Assembly (NCBI GenBank): GCA_038030265.1 | Contig: CM075943.1 | Location: 44,702,001 to 44,766,000, forward strand | Length of the DNA: 64,000 nucleotides | Direction: 5' to 3' | Source of the DNA: Corythucha ciliata | Lineage: Eukaryota > Arthropoda > Insecta > Hemiptera > Tingidae | Shown: positions 54,418 to 64,000 of the stretch, piece by piece | How the letters are laid out: every line of letters begins with the position of its first letter | Numbering within the stretch: the first letter of the stretch is position 1 | The notes under the pieces: generated by a model | Databases searched by the model: none | Told to the model about the DNA's origin: nothing | The model's input: only the letters and a program-made list of their open reading frames with translations | Position numbers and translations under genes: made by a program

Positions 54418-55265
54418 GGGACAAAATTAATAAGTTCGAAGGACCATAACTAAATCATTGAGGATGAGTTACAATTTCCACGTTAAATTGACAATTTTAG
54501 CTTCTAATTGACAAAACTTTTTAATTAAATTGACAATGCGCTTATAAAAAGGTCAATTTAAATAATTCCTCGTGAAACTGAAAATTTCGTCCTAGAATTA
54601 ACGATTCCTAGAAAATTTACGGTTTCCTCTTGAAAGTAACAATTTCCAATTCGAACTAACAATTTCCTTACAAAATTGGAAATTCATTCAAAAAGGGCAA
54701 TTTTCTCATTATATCTATTGACAGTTCTTCATCCAATAATATGCCATTTCCTTCATAAAATTGAATATTAGCTTATCAAACTGACAATATACTCATCAAA
54801 TTGACGCCTTTTAGACTGAAAATTTCCTCATTAAATAAACCATTATGCTCTTAAGCTTAAGATGCCTTACAAAATTGAAGGTTTTCTCATAAAACAGACA
54901 ATTTCGTTAGGCCCCTTTTACACGAGTAAGTTTTTAGTTCAAAAATATATTCAATCTGATCACAAACAGAAAACTTGAGGCAGGGAACATCTGTGAATTT
55001 TTTTCAAAATGGCTACTTTGATCAAAAAACTTACTCGTGTAAAAGGGGCCTTATGAAGTTGCCCATTTTTTCGTGATACCGACGAATTTTTTTATAAAAT
55101 ATACAATAATGTCACCTTAACATTGCTCTTGGTGAAGCGTTTCGCATATGTGTTGCCCTTGACGCTGCATTTCACGTAAATGAACGCCTTGAATGTGGCG
55201 ATTCACGTTGAGTGTTTTCCCGAATGTTTCGTTTTGCCCGCCGTGGGGCATTTTGCGTATAGTTT
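54418..55265. repeat. Left arm of a long inverted repeat with satellite-like units
   Basis: Consists of AATTGACAATTT-type units, then a segment with CGCATTTCACGT and GAATGTGGCGATTCACG motifs. The whole arm corresponds, inverted, to 62180-62812 in the same order, at moderate divergence. A 141-bp MITE sits in this arm only. The enclosed 7 kb is filled with retroelement fragments. Confidence 0.8.
54907..55053. mobile_element. 141-bp Harbinger-type MITE with TTA duplication
   Basis: The element 54910-55050 has termini GGCCCCTTTTACACGAGTAAG...CTTACTCGTGTAAAAGGGGCC, perfect over 21 bases and continuing. TTA flanks each side (54907-54909, 55051-55053), the PIF/Harbinger target duplication. The inverted-repeat partner at about 62343-62365 shows the uninterrupted site with a single TTA. 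Confidence 0.92.
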
Positions 55266-55567
55266 ACTTTACGCGAAACGTCCCCCTGCCCATCAGGAGG
55301 GAGGGGTGGGGACTGACGTCACCAGCAGTCCTTTACTCCCGATTGCTCACCCTAGAGCAGCAGAACAAGTTAATTTTGAAATTGAAGTTTATGAATTCTC
55401 AAAAATCACCACCCAATAACAATTAATAATGTACTGGGTCCAGCGCAAAGGCGGTTGGGACTGCTCGTGACGTAGGTGAAAGACAGTAATGGCCGAAGAT
55501 CTGCGGCACCTATAGAAAGTTTAGTCACCTTGAGAAAACTCATTTTAAACAACAATCATCTGACTGG
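55266..55567. other. Non-coding stretch between the left arm and the Gypsy fragment
   Basis: No gene recognised. A 3' LTR expected for the adjacent Gypsy element was not found here. Confidence 0.45.
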
Positions 55568-56404
55568 CTACATCATCTCTTCCTCTTCTTCTGACAGACG
55601 TTTCTTCATCTGGTCCGAGTGATATTTTCGGAAGCCTTGGCTGTTTTTTACCAACCAGGTATTCGAGCCTATTTGTTTCACCACTATTCCCTTCTGCCAT
55701 TTCTTAAACTTGTGGCCGTAGTAACGAACGTAGACCATTTCGTTTTGTGAGAATGGTGAAGATCTCGGGGCTCGAGTTTCTTCATTCTCTGAGTCGACTT
55801 TAGGCTGAAGGGCGTTCAGATAGGTTCTGATTTTCCTTCCGAGGAACAGTTCGGCTGGTGAAACGTTGGTCGCAGTGTGTGGAGTGCTTCGGTAATCCAG
55901 TAAAAACTTTTGAAGATGGTTCAAGAACCGGTCAGAAGTATCCGAATAATTCATCTTTTTCATTGCACTCTTGAAAATGTCGGCGTAGCTGTTATTTTGA
56001 GGGATCGCGGAGATGGACAGTGATTCAGAAGGTCGAATTTGTCCAGTTGTGCTGAGACCAGTAACTTTGTCGATTAATTTTTTCTGGCGGAGATCTATCA
56101 TAAGATTGTAATGTTCGAGAAAGTCTGCCCCTAGTATGGGTCGTGGTACCTCTGCCGAAACAAAGTTCCAAGGGAATGAGCGACGAATGCCTAGGTCCAA
56201 TTTACGAAATTCGATTCCATATACTGGAATGTTGGATCCATTGGCTGCTTGCAATGTGAAATTTGCTTCTTGAAGAATGCTGTCTTTTTTCTTCGGAAGT
56301 ACGGATACATCGGCTCCGGTATCAATGAGGAAGTGACAAGCGGAGTTACGATCAAAAATGAAGAGGCGACGGCTTTTGGTTGCTGAGGTATCGAGGCCCG
56401 TCAA
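55568..56404 (-). pseudogene. Gypsy protease fused to integrase C-terminus by deletion
   Basis: The N-terminal half is the retropepsin (HFLIDTGADVSVLPKK; PILGADFLEHYNL). After about residue 160 the frame passes directly into the end of the integrase (FLLDYRSTPHTATNVSPAELFLGRKIR) and its C-terminal barrel-like tail (FSQNEMVYVRYYG...WQKGIVVKQIG). About 2.5 kb of pol expected between is absent, yet the junction is in frame. The product would have no polymerase. It is probably a deletion derivative that keeps protease for gag processing. Confidence 0.88.
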
Positions 56405-56418
56405 ACTTGATATCGATT

Positions 56419-57237
56419 TTAGTTTTCCGAATTGTCTTTATTATCTGCTTTCCACTGACAAGGTTGTTTACATTTGTGAGCCTTGTCACGGAAACGGAAG
56501 TGGTAAAAACACAGGTCGTGAGTATTTCGACGATTATTAGACGACGAACGAGATAGCGATCCGCGGTGAGGTGTAGGTGTTCGTGATCGGGTGCGCGTAG
56601 CCTTTTTAATTTCCATTAAGCTCAAGCGTAGTTTGTGAACTTCCTGAGTTAAAAGGTCGAGGCGTGAGTCAGAAGACGGTTGCGCTTTCACGGCGTCTGC
56701 GTCGGACTCGTGAATTTTATCGGCCACCGCCGCGATTCGAGCTAAGTCGTCCTCCTCAAGTACGGCGAGGATCGTCTTCATCCGAGTTGGTAAGGCACGT
56801 AACCAGACAGTCTTTAGAACTTGTTCGGTGGCATTCGCTCCGACCAAAGATTGCATTTGACGTAGCAATTGTGAAGGCTTCGAATCTCCTAAGTGCGTCT
56901 CCTCGAGCAGCCGAAGGATACGTCTCTCCTCGCTCTGGCTGAAGACTGCTGTCAGACGTGTTTTCAGGCTAGCGTACGGTGTGGGGCCAGGATTCGCTGC
57001 TAGATCGGCAACCTGAGTGAGTATCTTGTACGGCAACTGCCCGATGATCAGCTGAAACTGTCGTTGTTCTCCGATGATATTGTTTGCCGCAAAGATAGCT
57101 TCCACCTGAAGAAACCAGAGTATGGGATCCTCTTCCCAAAACGAAGGGAATCGTGGAGAAAAAGGTTGAAGAACCGCTTCTTGTTGTCTAGGCACGATGT
57201 TGGCGCCGACGGCGTTTCCCGGTATTTGGTCGACCAT
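56419..57237 (-). CDS. Gypsy gag polyprotein, intact frame
   Basis: 272 aa from an ATG at 57237. The N-terminal capsid region (FPSFWEEDPILWFLQVEAIF, FQLIIGQLPYKIL) matches gag of arthropod Gypsy elements of the K02A2.6-like type. An Arg/Ser-rich linker precedes a short zinc-finger-like tail (CFYHFRFRDKAHKCKQPC). It lies 14 bases upstream of the protease-integrase frame. The open frame suggests recent origin or selection on gag in a non-autonomous family. Confidence 0.85.
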   Translation of the reverse strand: MVDQIPGNAVGANIVPRQQEAVLQPFSPRFPSFWEEDPILWFLQVEAIFAANNIIGEQRQFQLIIGQLPYKILTQVADLAANPGPTPYASLKTRLTAVFSQSEERRILRLLEETHLGDSKPSQLLRQMQSLVGANATEQVLKTVWLRALPTRMKTILAVLEEDDLARIAAVADKIHESDADAVKAQPSSDSRLDLLTQEVHKLRLSLMEIKKATRTRSRTPTPHRGSLSRSSSNNRRNTHDLCFYHFRFRDKAHKCKQPCQWKADNKDNSEN

Positions 57238-57274
57238 GGCGAGATGCGATGCACGTGACGATTCGATGAGAGGA

Positions 57275-57290
57275 TCACGTCGGGGTCACC
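57275..57290 (-). other. Primer binding site of the minus-strand Gypsy element
   Basis: On the minus strand TGGTGACCCCGACGTG follows the LTR end (…ACTACAAAC) by a few bases. This leader is common in the gag-protease family of arthropod Gypsy elements. Confidence 0.75.
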
Positions 57291-57294
57291 AGTT

Positions 57295-57878
57295 TGTAGT
57301 GCGTGGGCCGGTGCTTGTAACGAGGCCGGTCCGTCTACAATTAACGTACCTCGCGGAGTCGGCCAGGGAACACCACCTTGCGGTTGAAGTCAGGCCTTGG
57401 GGTTGCCTTTTGGGACGCGCCACAAGGACACTGACCCGCGCACAAGGATGTTCCTGGGGGCTAGAGTACTCCGCGGTTGAGATCAGGCCCCGGGGTTGCC
57501 TTTTGAGACGCGCCACGGGGACACTGATTCGTGCACGAAGATGCTCTAAGGGAAGGAGAGTACTCCGCGGTTGACTTCAGGCTCCGGGGTTGCCTTTTAG
57601 GGCGCGCCACGGAGACACTGGATCGTGCACGGAGATGCTCTCGGACAAAAAAATAAAAATAAAGTTTATTTAGTCAGTTTTAGGAACGGGGGGAAGCGCG
57701 ACCGGTGACGACCAAAAGACGACGACTGAATTGTTGGAGCTCAAGCTCGCTTTATATAGGGCTTTTTGCCCCCCCCCCCCCGTTCCTCTATCTTTCCTTT
57801 TTTATTTAATAAATATGTGAAGGAACAAAATTAAGTCGCGGATGAAGCGAAGAATAAAAAATGGAGTGGAACACAACA
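57295..57878 (-). repeat. Probable 5' LTR with three tandem 93-94-bp units
   Basis: On the minus strand it starts TGTTGTGTTCC (57878) and ends ACTACA (57295). It contains a TATATAAAG promoter box at about 57751-57759, a G-run, an AATAAA-type signal near 57655-57665, and then about three tandem copies of a 93-94-bp unit. The motif CGGTTGA starts at 57381, 57474 and 57568 on the plus strand. Boundaries are inferred because no second LTR is present. Confidence 0.65.
57746..57759 (-). promoter_or_regulatory. TATA box of the minus-strand Gypsy LTR
   Basis: TATATAAAGCGAGC on the minus strand, just downstream of a run of 14 G and upstream of the putative polyadenylation signal, as expected in U3 of an LTR. 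Confidence 0.6.
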
Positions 57879-59431
57879 GTAGTGGATAAGTTTGAGGTTC
57901 TAGAGCTTGGTTTAACCCAGTGGAAAAATCAGCACACAGTCTAATTTTTTCTGTCGGCTTTCTAACAATGACGCAAGGAGCGGCCCAAGACGACGTTTCA
58001 ATTGGTTTGAGAATTCCCGACGACACTAATCTCCCTATTTCTTCATTTACAGCGTCTCTCAGGGCGTAAGGAACAGGCCTAGCCTTACGAAATGTTGGTG
58101 AAACTTCAGGTTTAAGGGGAAGAGAGGCCAAAACTTTGCTACAATGGCCAAATTGTTCATCAAAAACGTTGCGATGTTTGACGAGCATTGAATCTATATC
58201 GAGAGGACGAATCGATGGAAGATGGGGGCGAAACTTGCAATACGCCTAGGCCTCTTGTAAGCATTTCTATCGAATGGGAACTGATTTTGAGAGCAAATAT
58301 CCAATCTCTTCCTAATAAATCGTGATGCTCACCCTTGACGACGTATAGCAATAGGACCTTTTGTAAGTTTTTGAATCGAACATTCACCAATTCTTCACCG
58401 AGTACTGGAATACGGTGACCACTGTAGGAAACAAACGACTTTCTTGGTGGTTTGAGGGTTGCCTCAGTTTTCAGAAATGACCACGTCTTTTCGGAAATGA
58501 TAGTAACTAGACTACTCGTGTCAAGAATCAGGCTAACGTTCCTTGAATTAATAGTGACCGGAATTATAATTGCTTCGCCTGACTTGCTGGTATTTAACGC
58601 GAGTAAGTCAAGAGAATTCAAAGAATTTTCGTTGATCTCCCTGACTCTAGAATTTTGCCCTTTCTCCGCAGACCGACATACTTTGGAAATTTGGCCAAGA
58701 CGCCCACAGTTATTACATTTTGCGTCTTTGAACTTGCATGTTTTCCTCATGTGCTGTCCTCCACAAGAGAAACAACGTCCGAATTTTGAAAAATTAACGG
58801 GAGAAACATCTTCGGTGTCAGAATTGTGGTTGTTTTCCGGGGCAAACACGATTTCAAGAGTTTTGCTAGCCTCTAGTAACTCATGGAAAGACAAGTAATC
58901 TTTCTGAAGCAGAACGGATCGAATCTTACGGTCTGAAACACCAATTATGAATGCGGTAATTAACGCTTCTTGATAGAAGTTACTGGGAAAATCACAAAAC
59001 GAAGAACTTTCTTTGAACCGATTGGCAAAATCGTTCAAAGTCTCGTACTGTTGTTTTATCGAAAAAAAAACGTACTCTTTCGCAAGTTTTTAGACGCAGT
59101 GGTTTGAAATGTTTAGAAAGTAATTCAAACAGCTCGGAACAAGAATAATCTTCGACATTTTTCGGTTTACACAAATTAACTAAAATACTCAAAACCGAGA
59201 ACTCCAAATGCCCAACTAGCAAACATTTTGTTACCTCGTCTTGAATTTGAGAGAGCCGCAGTGCAGTGGAGAATTTCAAGTACCACACGTCCAGGTCTCA
59301 TGTCTTAGGATCGAAATTTTCGCATTTGATCGTAATATGGTGACTGCTTTTTTGTGACTCATTAAACAAATTGCTAGTGTTCTGTGGCGTCGAGCAATAG
59401 TCGCTGACCTGCCGATCTTTCTTTTTCGGCA
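57879..59431 (-). pseudogene. Second Ty3/Gypsy element: gag, protease and RT start, truncated
   Basis: Gag starts at the ATG near 59431 (MPKKKDRQVSDY). A TGA near 59300 interrupts it, and a frameshift near 59038 separates 59288-58992 from 59038-58160. Two CCHC-type fingers lie near 58770-58675 (CFSCGGQHMRKTC, CNNCGRLGQISKVC). The protease site reads LILDTSSLVTII, with Ser instead of the usual Gly after DT, so it is probably inactive. 58188-57879 has the RT beginning (RPVPYALRDAVNEEI, SSWAAPCVIVRKP, CADF). The pol ends at the LTR of the other Gypsy element; its remainder is not present in the window. Confidence 0.82.
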
Positions 59432-59559
59432 TCAGACTCAACAGTTTAGCTCTGAGAGTGAAAGGTTGTGCGCTATTGTTGTCTTTGTTTGTTATCTTTT
59501 CCGGTTTAGCTAGTTACCGGGACTATTTACTTTTTACTTTTTATTTCTTTTGGATCACA

Positions 59560-59562
<3 letters not shown>

Positions 59563-59593
<31 letters not shown>
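59563..59593 (+). repeat. A-run
   Basis: A homopolymer of about 30 A separates the truncated Gypsy leader from the LINE fragment. It may be the poly-A tail of a lost insertion; it will also be prone to assembly error. Confidence 0.8.
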
Positions 59594-59597
<4 letters not shown>

Positions 59598-59649
59598 TTC
59601 ATCTCATCCCATCTCACCAAAGAATCCACCGCCCCCAGATGGAAACACC

Positions 59650-61466
59650 CCAGATGGGGCTCCACCACCTCCAATCCACGTGGTATGAATGTAATAAATC
59701 TGACCTACACACGCAATCTAGAGGTACTATACCCAAACGAAGCCACACACTATCCCGACAACCCAGCTCACTCCCCCGACATTCTCGATTTCTTTCTCGC
59801 AAAGAATGCGTTCTCAAACTGCTCATGGCCATTAGTGTTGCATGATTTGAACTCTGACCATCTACCAGTTTTAATTGAGATGCAAGCCTCACCCACGACT
59901 ACTACTCATAACAACAGAATTCCAACTGTCAATATCAATTGGCACGAGTATAAGGAACTTCTATCAGCCGCAACAATCACCAGAATCCCTCTCAAAACCC
60001 CGAAGGACATGGACGTGGCAGTCGCCAGTCTGTCCCGTACGATACAGTTTGCTGCCTCTGCCGCTGCCTATCATAAACTCGGTTCCTCCACTCGTGGAAA
60101 AAGGACAACTCCCCCTCATATCGCTCAGCTTCTCCAAGTTAAAAGACTAGCTAAAATTCTATGGAATGTCACCCGTCACCCCGCCCACAAAACTGCACTG
60201 AACAAAGCATCTAAGGAGCTGAATGACGCACTGAAAAAAAAACAGACAGGAAGTAACGAATCGTAGCCTAGCCCTTCTGGATACCAGGGATGGAACACTG
60301 TGGAGAAAAACTAAATCCCTCACCAAAGAAAGTCCGGGCATAATACCTCCTCTTCAACTACATCAGCGATGGTACTCAACTCCTGCTGAAAAGGTTGAAC
60401 TGTTCTCGGCAATTTTAGAGGAACAATTCACTCCAAACTCACAACCTAGCCCAATCGAAGACGAGGTCCAGCAGTCACTAACATCGCCTCTACAACTTAG
60501 CCCCTTCTACGAATTCTTTCGCCCAGCCCAAGTTAAAAATTTAATTCGGCGTTCTGCATGTCGTAAAGCCCCGGGAAATGATAATACCACAGCACCCCTA
60601 TTAATCAACATACCTCGGAACACTCTTGTTTTGATCACCCAAATATTCAATGCCTGCCTGCGCCTAGGCTATATTCCCTCAAAATGGAAACATGCTATTG
60701 TTATCCTCATACATAAGCCCAACAAGCCCTCAAATAGTCCCTACAGTTATCGTCCTATAAGCCTTCTTCCTCTTCTCTCCAAAATTTTCGAGAAATTACT
60801 TATTCCCAAACTCATTCCCTACCTAGAACCTATCATCCCTGCCTACCAGTTTGGATTCCGCAGTGCCCACTCATGTCTTCATCAATTGCATCGTGTAGCT
60901 GACAAAATACTGGATACCTTCGAAAGAAAAGAAACGTGTATCGGACTATTCGCTGACACCGAAAAGGCATTCGATCGGGTGTGGCACTCAGGACTGCTTC
61001 ATAAGCTAAAAAATGCTCTCCCAGACACATACTACCGCGTCCTCGCGTCCTATTTGACGAACCGCACGTTCTCTGTTCGTTATCAGGGAGCCATGTCCCG
61101 TGCACGCTGTATAAAAGCAGGTGTTCCACAGGGGAGCGTACTGGGTCCCTTGGTTATATTTAGTCTATGCGGGTGACATGCCTTTTCCAGCCACAATGAC
61201 TAACGCTCAATTCGCGGACGACACGGCCTTTCTCTGCAGCTCTCAAAGAGGGATGAGAGCTAGCCGAGAATTAGAGGACTTGACGCTTAGTCTGAATGAG
61301 TGGGCAACACGATGGAAAGTGAAGCTTAACCCACAAAAGTCAAGCGCGGTAATCTTCACTTACCTTTTTAATTACGTCAAGCCTTCATTGACCATTGGCC
61401 AAGATGAAGTCCCTATAAAAACGGAAATCCGGTACTTAGGAATAACCTTAGACAAACGTCTCACCT
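59650..61466 (+). mobile_element. Jockey-like LINE ORF2 fragment, truncated at both ends
   Basis: The end of the endonuclease domain (SPDILDFFLAKNAF, LNSDHLPVLIEM) is followed, after a shift near 60250, by RT: CRKAPGNDNTT, SYRPISLLPLLSKIFEKL, YQFGFRSAHSC, FADTEKAFDRVWH and GVPQGSVLGP. After another shift near 61150 come AQFADDTAFL and RYLGITLDKRL. The start of the endonuclease and the last part of ORF2 plus 3' UTR are missing. A Jockey-clade relationship is clear from the RT blocks, and it is related to the fragment at 35590-36760. Confidence 0.88.
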
Positions 61467-61753
61467 AGGGTTGCCAGATTTGAAAAGCTCAAAAACCGGC
61501 CAATACATATATATACAAGTCGTGTATTACATAAATATATACCGGGTGACCCACTGTAAATTGAATCCAGGCCACTCATACGCGCGGACAAAAAATAATT
61601 GACTGTGAATGTGTGAACCAGTATGTGTATGTTCACAGGTTCAATTTGAGGAGGGCCTAATAGCGTTTTCGATTCCCCAAAAAATCTGCCTCGAGACAGT
61701 AAATTTCCATACGTTTTCTCTTAATTAAATATGTTAATGTGAGAAAAAGAAAC
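61467..61753. other. Non-coding stretch
   Basis: No gene. ACCGGGTGACCCACTGTAAATTG near 61544 resembles the end of a dispersed repeat. Confidence 0.45.
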
Positions 61754-61825
61754 TGCCACGGAGCGGGAATCGAACCCGGACACCGTATCTCCGGTACGGC
61801 TCTTAGACCACCAAGACACCGCGGC
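61754..61825 (-). tRNA. tRNA-like cloverleaf, probably a tRNA-derived SINE head or pseudogene
   Basis: 72 nt on the minus strand. The acceptor GCCGCGG pairs with CCGTGGC, the D-stem TCTT with AAGA, and the anticodon stem CCGTA with TACGG around the 7-nt loop CCGGAGA. GGGTTCGATTCCC is a consensus B box. Irregularities: C instead of U before the nominal anticodon (GGA), a C-C mismatch in the T-stem and one extra base before the acceptor. A T-rich stretch (TTTCTTTTT) follows. These defects argue against a working tRNA. Confidence 0.55.
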
Positions 61826-61856
61826 GACCAGGAACTATTCAACTCCGGGCCATCTC

Positions 61857-61910
61857 CAGGGGCGGATCTAAGAGAGGGGCCACAGGGGCCATGGCCCCTC
61901 CCTTGGAGTC
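61857..61910 (+). repeat. hAT-like element terminus (CAGGGGCGGATC)
   Basis: CAGGGGCGGATCTAAGAG followed by G/C-rich palindromic GGGGCCATGGCCCC. CAGGGGCGGATC is a frequent end of hAT-type elements. No second end was identified. Confidence 0.35.
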
Positions 61911-62179
61911 GAGGTCACTTGCGAAAAAAAAAAAAAATCATCAAAACCTCCTCACCTTAATTTTAGGGTCATTTTCTCATAGGTCCGAGAGATGCGAAAT
62001 AATGATTTACTCAAGGGGAAAACTCTCGCGAATGGTCTCACAGAAGAAAATTGACGTTGAACGCCACCACGTCAAGGGCAAAATTTATGCGAAAGGTGAC
62101 GCCAAGGGCAAACTTATAAGCGAAACGTCACATTGTGAGGAAAAAAAAACCTGTTTAGAAAGGCCGCTGCACAACGAGT

Positions 62180-62812
62180 GAACCGCGCGAAATGCCCCAC
62201 GGCGGCGGGCAAAACGCAAACATTCCGGGCAAACACTCACTTGAGTCGCCACATTCAAGGCAAAATTTACGTGAAATTGCCGCGCCAAAGGCAACAAATA
62301 TGCGAAATGCTCCACCAAGAGCTCGTCGGTTTCACTAAAAAATTGTCAATTTCATAACGAAATTGTCTGTTTTATGAGAAAACATTCAATTTTATAAGAC
62401 ATCTTAACCTTATGAGCATAATGGTTGACTTTATGAGGTAATTTTCAGTCTAAAAAGTATCAATTTGATGAGTCCATCTTCAGTTCAATAAGGAAATAGT
62501 CAATTTTATGAAGAAAATGACATATTATTGTATGAAGAATTATCAATATAATGAGAAAATTGCCCCTTTCGAATGAATTTCCAATTTTGTAAGGCAATTG
62601 TTAGTTCGAATTGGAAATTGCTCATTTCAAGAGAAAATCGTAACTAGGAATCGTTAATTTTAGGACGAAATCGTCAATTTTATTAGCGCATAGTCAATTT
62701 AATTAAAAACGTGTCAATTTGAAGCAGGCATTGTTAATTTGACGTGGAAATTGTCAATTTCACTAGAAAACTATTTATTTTTCGTCCTTTTGGAACTTAT
62801 TAATTTTGCCCC
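62180..62812. repeat. Right arm of the long inverted repeat
   Basis: Matches the left arm (54418-55265) in reverse complement, from GAAATGCCCCACGG to GAACTTATTAATTTTGCC, including the empty site CGTTATGAAATTG for the MITE. It merges on the right into the 20-bp satellite. Confidence 0.8.
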
Positions 62813-62879
62813 TTGACTCAATGGGCAATTGCCCTTTTTATGATTATTGTTAATGCAGTAGTTTCGCAGTAGATCGTTT

Positions 62880-64000
62880 CGAAATTATCAATTTTATGGG
62901 AAAATTGTCAATTTTATAGAGAAATTGTCAATTTCACGAGGAAATAATCAATGTTACGGAGAAATTGTATATTTTATGAGGGAACTGACAATTTTATGAG
63001 GAAATCGCCAATATTTATGAGGAAATAATTAATTTTACGGGGAAATTGTCCATTTTGTGAGGAAATTGTCAATTTTATAAGAAAAAAGTTAATTTTGTGA
63101 GGAAATTGTATGTTTTATGAGGAAATAGTCAATTTTATGAGGGAACCGTGAATTTTATTAGGAAATTATATGTTGTATGAGGAAATTGACAATTTTACGA
63201 AGAAATTGTCAATTTTATGAGGAGATTGTCAATTTTGTGAGGAAATATCCAATTTTATGAGGAAATTGTCTATTTTATGAGGAAATTGTCAATTTTATTA
63301 GGAAATCATGAATTTTATCAGGTAATTATGTGTTTTATGAGGAAATTGACAATTTTATGAAGAAATTGTCAATTTTATGAGGAAATTGTCAATTTCATGA
63401 GAAAATTTGATAAGTCGAAAATTTGAAAGTCGATTTGATAAGGAAATATCCAATTTCCAGAAGGAAATCGTGAATTTTATCAGAAAGTTATATGTTTTGT
63501 GAGGAAATTGTCAATTTTATGAGGAAATTGACAATTTCATGAGGAAATCGTCTAATTTATGAGAAAATTGTCAATTTTGCAATTAAATTATGTATTTTAT
63601 GAGAAAATTGACAATTTTACACGGAAATCGTCAATTTCATGAGGAAATTGTATGTTTTATGAGGAAATTGTCCATTTTGGAAATTGCCTATATTAAGAGG
63701 AAATTGACAAGAATAGCCGATTGTACGCGGAAATGATCAATTTTAAGAGTAGATGTCAATTTATGAGTAATTTTGTCAATTTTATGAGGAAATTGTCAAT
63801 TTTATGAGGGAAATGACAATTTCATGAGGAAATCGTCTAATTTATGAGGAAAATTGTCAATTTTGCAATTAAATTATGTATTTTATGAGAAAATTGACAA
63901 TTTTACACGGAAATCGTCAATTTCATGAGGAAATTGTATGTTTATGAGGAAATTGTCCATTTTGGAAATTGCCTATATTAAGAGGAAATTGACAAGAATA
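62880..64000. repeat. 20-bp satellite array, continuing past the window
   Basis: Tandem degenerate units of consensus TATGAGGAAATTGTCAATTT. AATTGTCAATT and its inverse AATTGACAATT are mixed. A higher-order duplication is visible: 63531-63715 recurs at 63815-64000 with few differences, an offset of about 284 bases. Confidence 0.9.

Larger units (their letters stand above)
55568..57878 (-). mobile_element. Ty3/Gypsy element, internally deleted, minus strand
   Basis: Read right to left: a probable 5' LTR (57878-57295), a primer site, a gag gene (57237-56419), and a frame joining protease directly to the end of integrase (56404-55568). RT, RNase H and the integrase catalytic core are missing. 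No 3' LTR was seen. It abuts the truncated pol of a second Gypsy element at 57879, so it probably inserted there. Confidence 0.8.

Noticed and set aside
62330..64000. Regular 20-bp repeats resembling a CRISPR array
   Set aside because: Repeats are head-to-tail without unique spacers and are degenerate; the window is eukaryotic. It is satellite DNA.
1..64000. Ribosomal RNA genes, telomeric repeats or a conserved host gene
   Set aside because: None could be recognised on either strand; every supported coding stretch belongs to a mobile element or its remnant.

Overview
This is eukaryotic, AT-rich, intron-bearing DNA, most likely from an arthropod and probably an insect. That call rests on the mix of elements: BEL/Pao, Ty3/Gypsy, Jockey-like and CR1/L2-like LINEs, piggyBac, pogo, PIF/Harbinger with MADF partner genes, an IS4EU (ISL2EU)-like element with a YqaJ/SWIM gene, a FLYWCH-MULE, and short inverted-repeat elements. 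I found no convincing single-copy host gene. Essentially every coding stretch is transposon-derived, and most are broken by frameshifts, stops or later insertions.

Layout. 1-9.7 kb: a BEL/Pao retrotransposon (left end outside the window) whose gag is split by a LINE at 782-5126 flanked by the duplication AAGTT; a purine tract near 9.73 kb probably marks its 3' LTR. 12.3-13.5 kb (-): decayed FLYWCH/MULE transposase. 15.375-19.683 kb: a 4.3-kb DNA transposon with a perfect 33-bp TIR, an array of subterminal repeats and a 716-aa transposase-like protein that I place tentatively in the DUF7869-type group. 20.08-20.30 kb: a 203-bp element with a 9-bp target duplication. 22.73-33.19 kb: a full-length Gypsy element (LTRs about 2% diverged, duplication AAAG) carrying a 3.75-kb pogo element in its gag.

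33.2-48 kb is a patchwork: a tRNA-like sequence, a GC-rich minisatellite, MADF exons, a truncated Jockey-like LINE, a convergent SWIM-YqaJ/DDE pair (IS4EU-like), and a PIF/Harbinger locus whose transposase exons (-) flank a MADF gene (+). That MADF gene was hit by a very recent BEL derivative (42.607-46.258 kb; LTRs differ at 1 of 619 positions) lacking RT and integrase. A tyrosine-recombinase-like remnant follows. 48.77-53.01 kb: a piggyBac element (TTAA duplication, three exons) with a 1.2-kb element inserted beside its first catalytic Asp codon. 53.551-54.050 kb is an assembly gap.

54.4-64.0 kb: two inverted arms of the same repeat, built largely from about 20-bp satellite-like units, enclose two damaged Gypsy elements (-) and a truncated Jockey-like LINE (+). 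The right arm preserves the empty site for a TTA-flanked Harbinger-type MITE found in the left arm. Several insertions can be ordered in time because removing the inner element restores the reading frame of the outer one.
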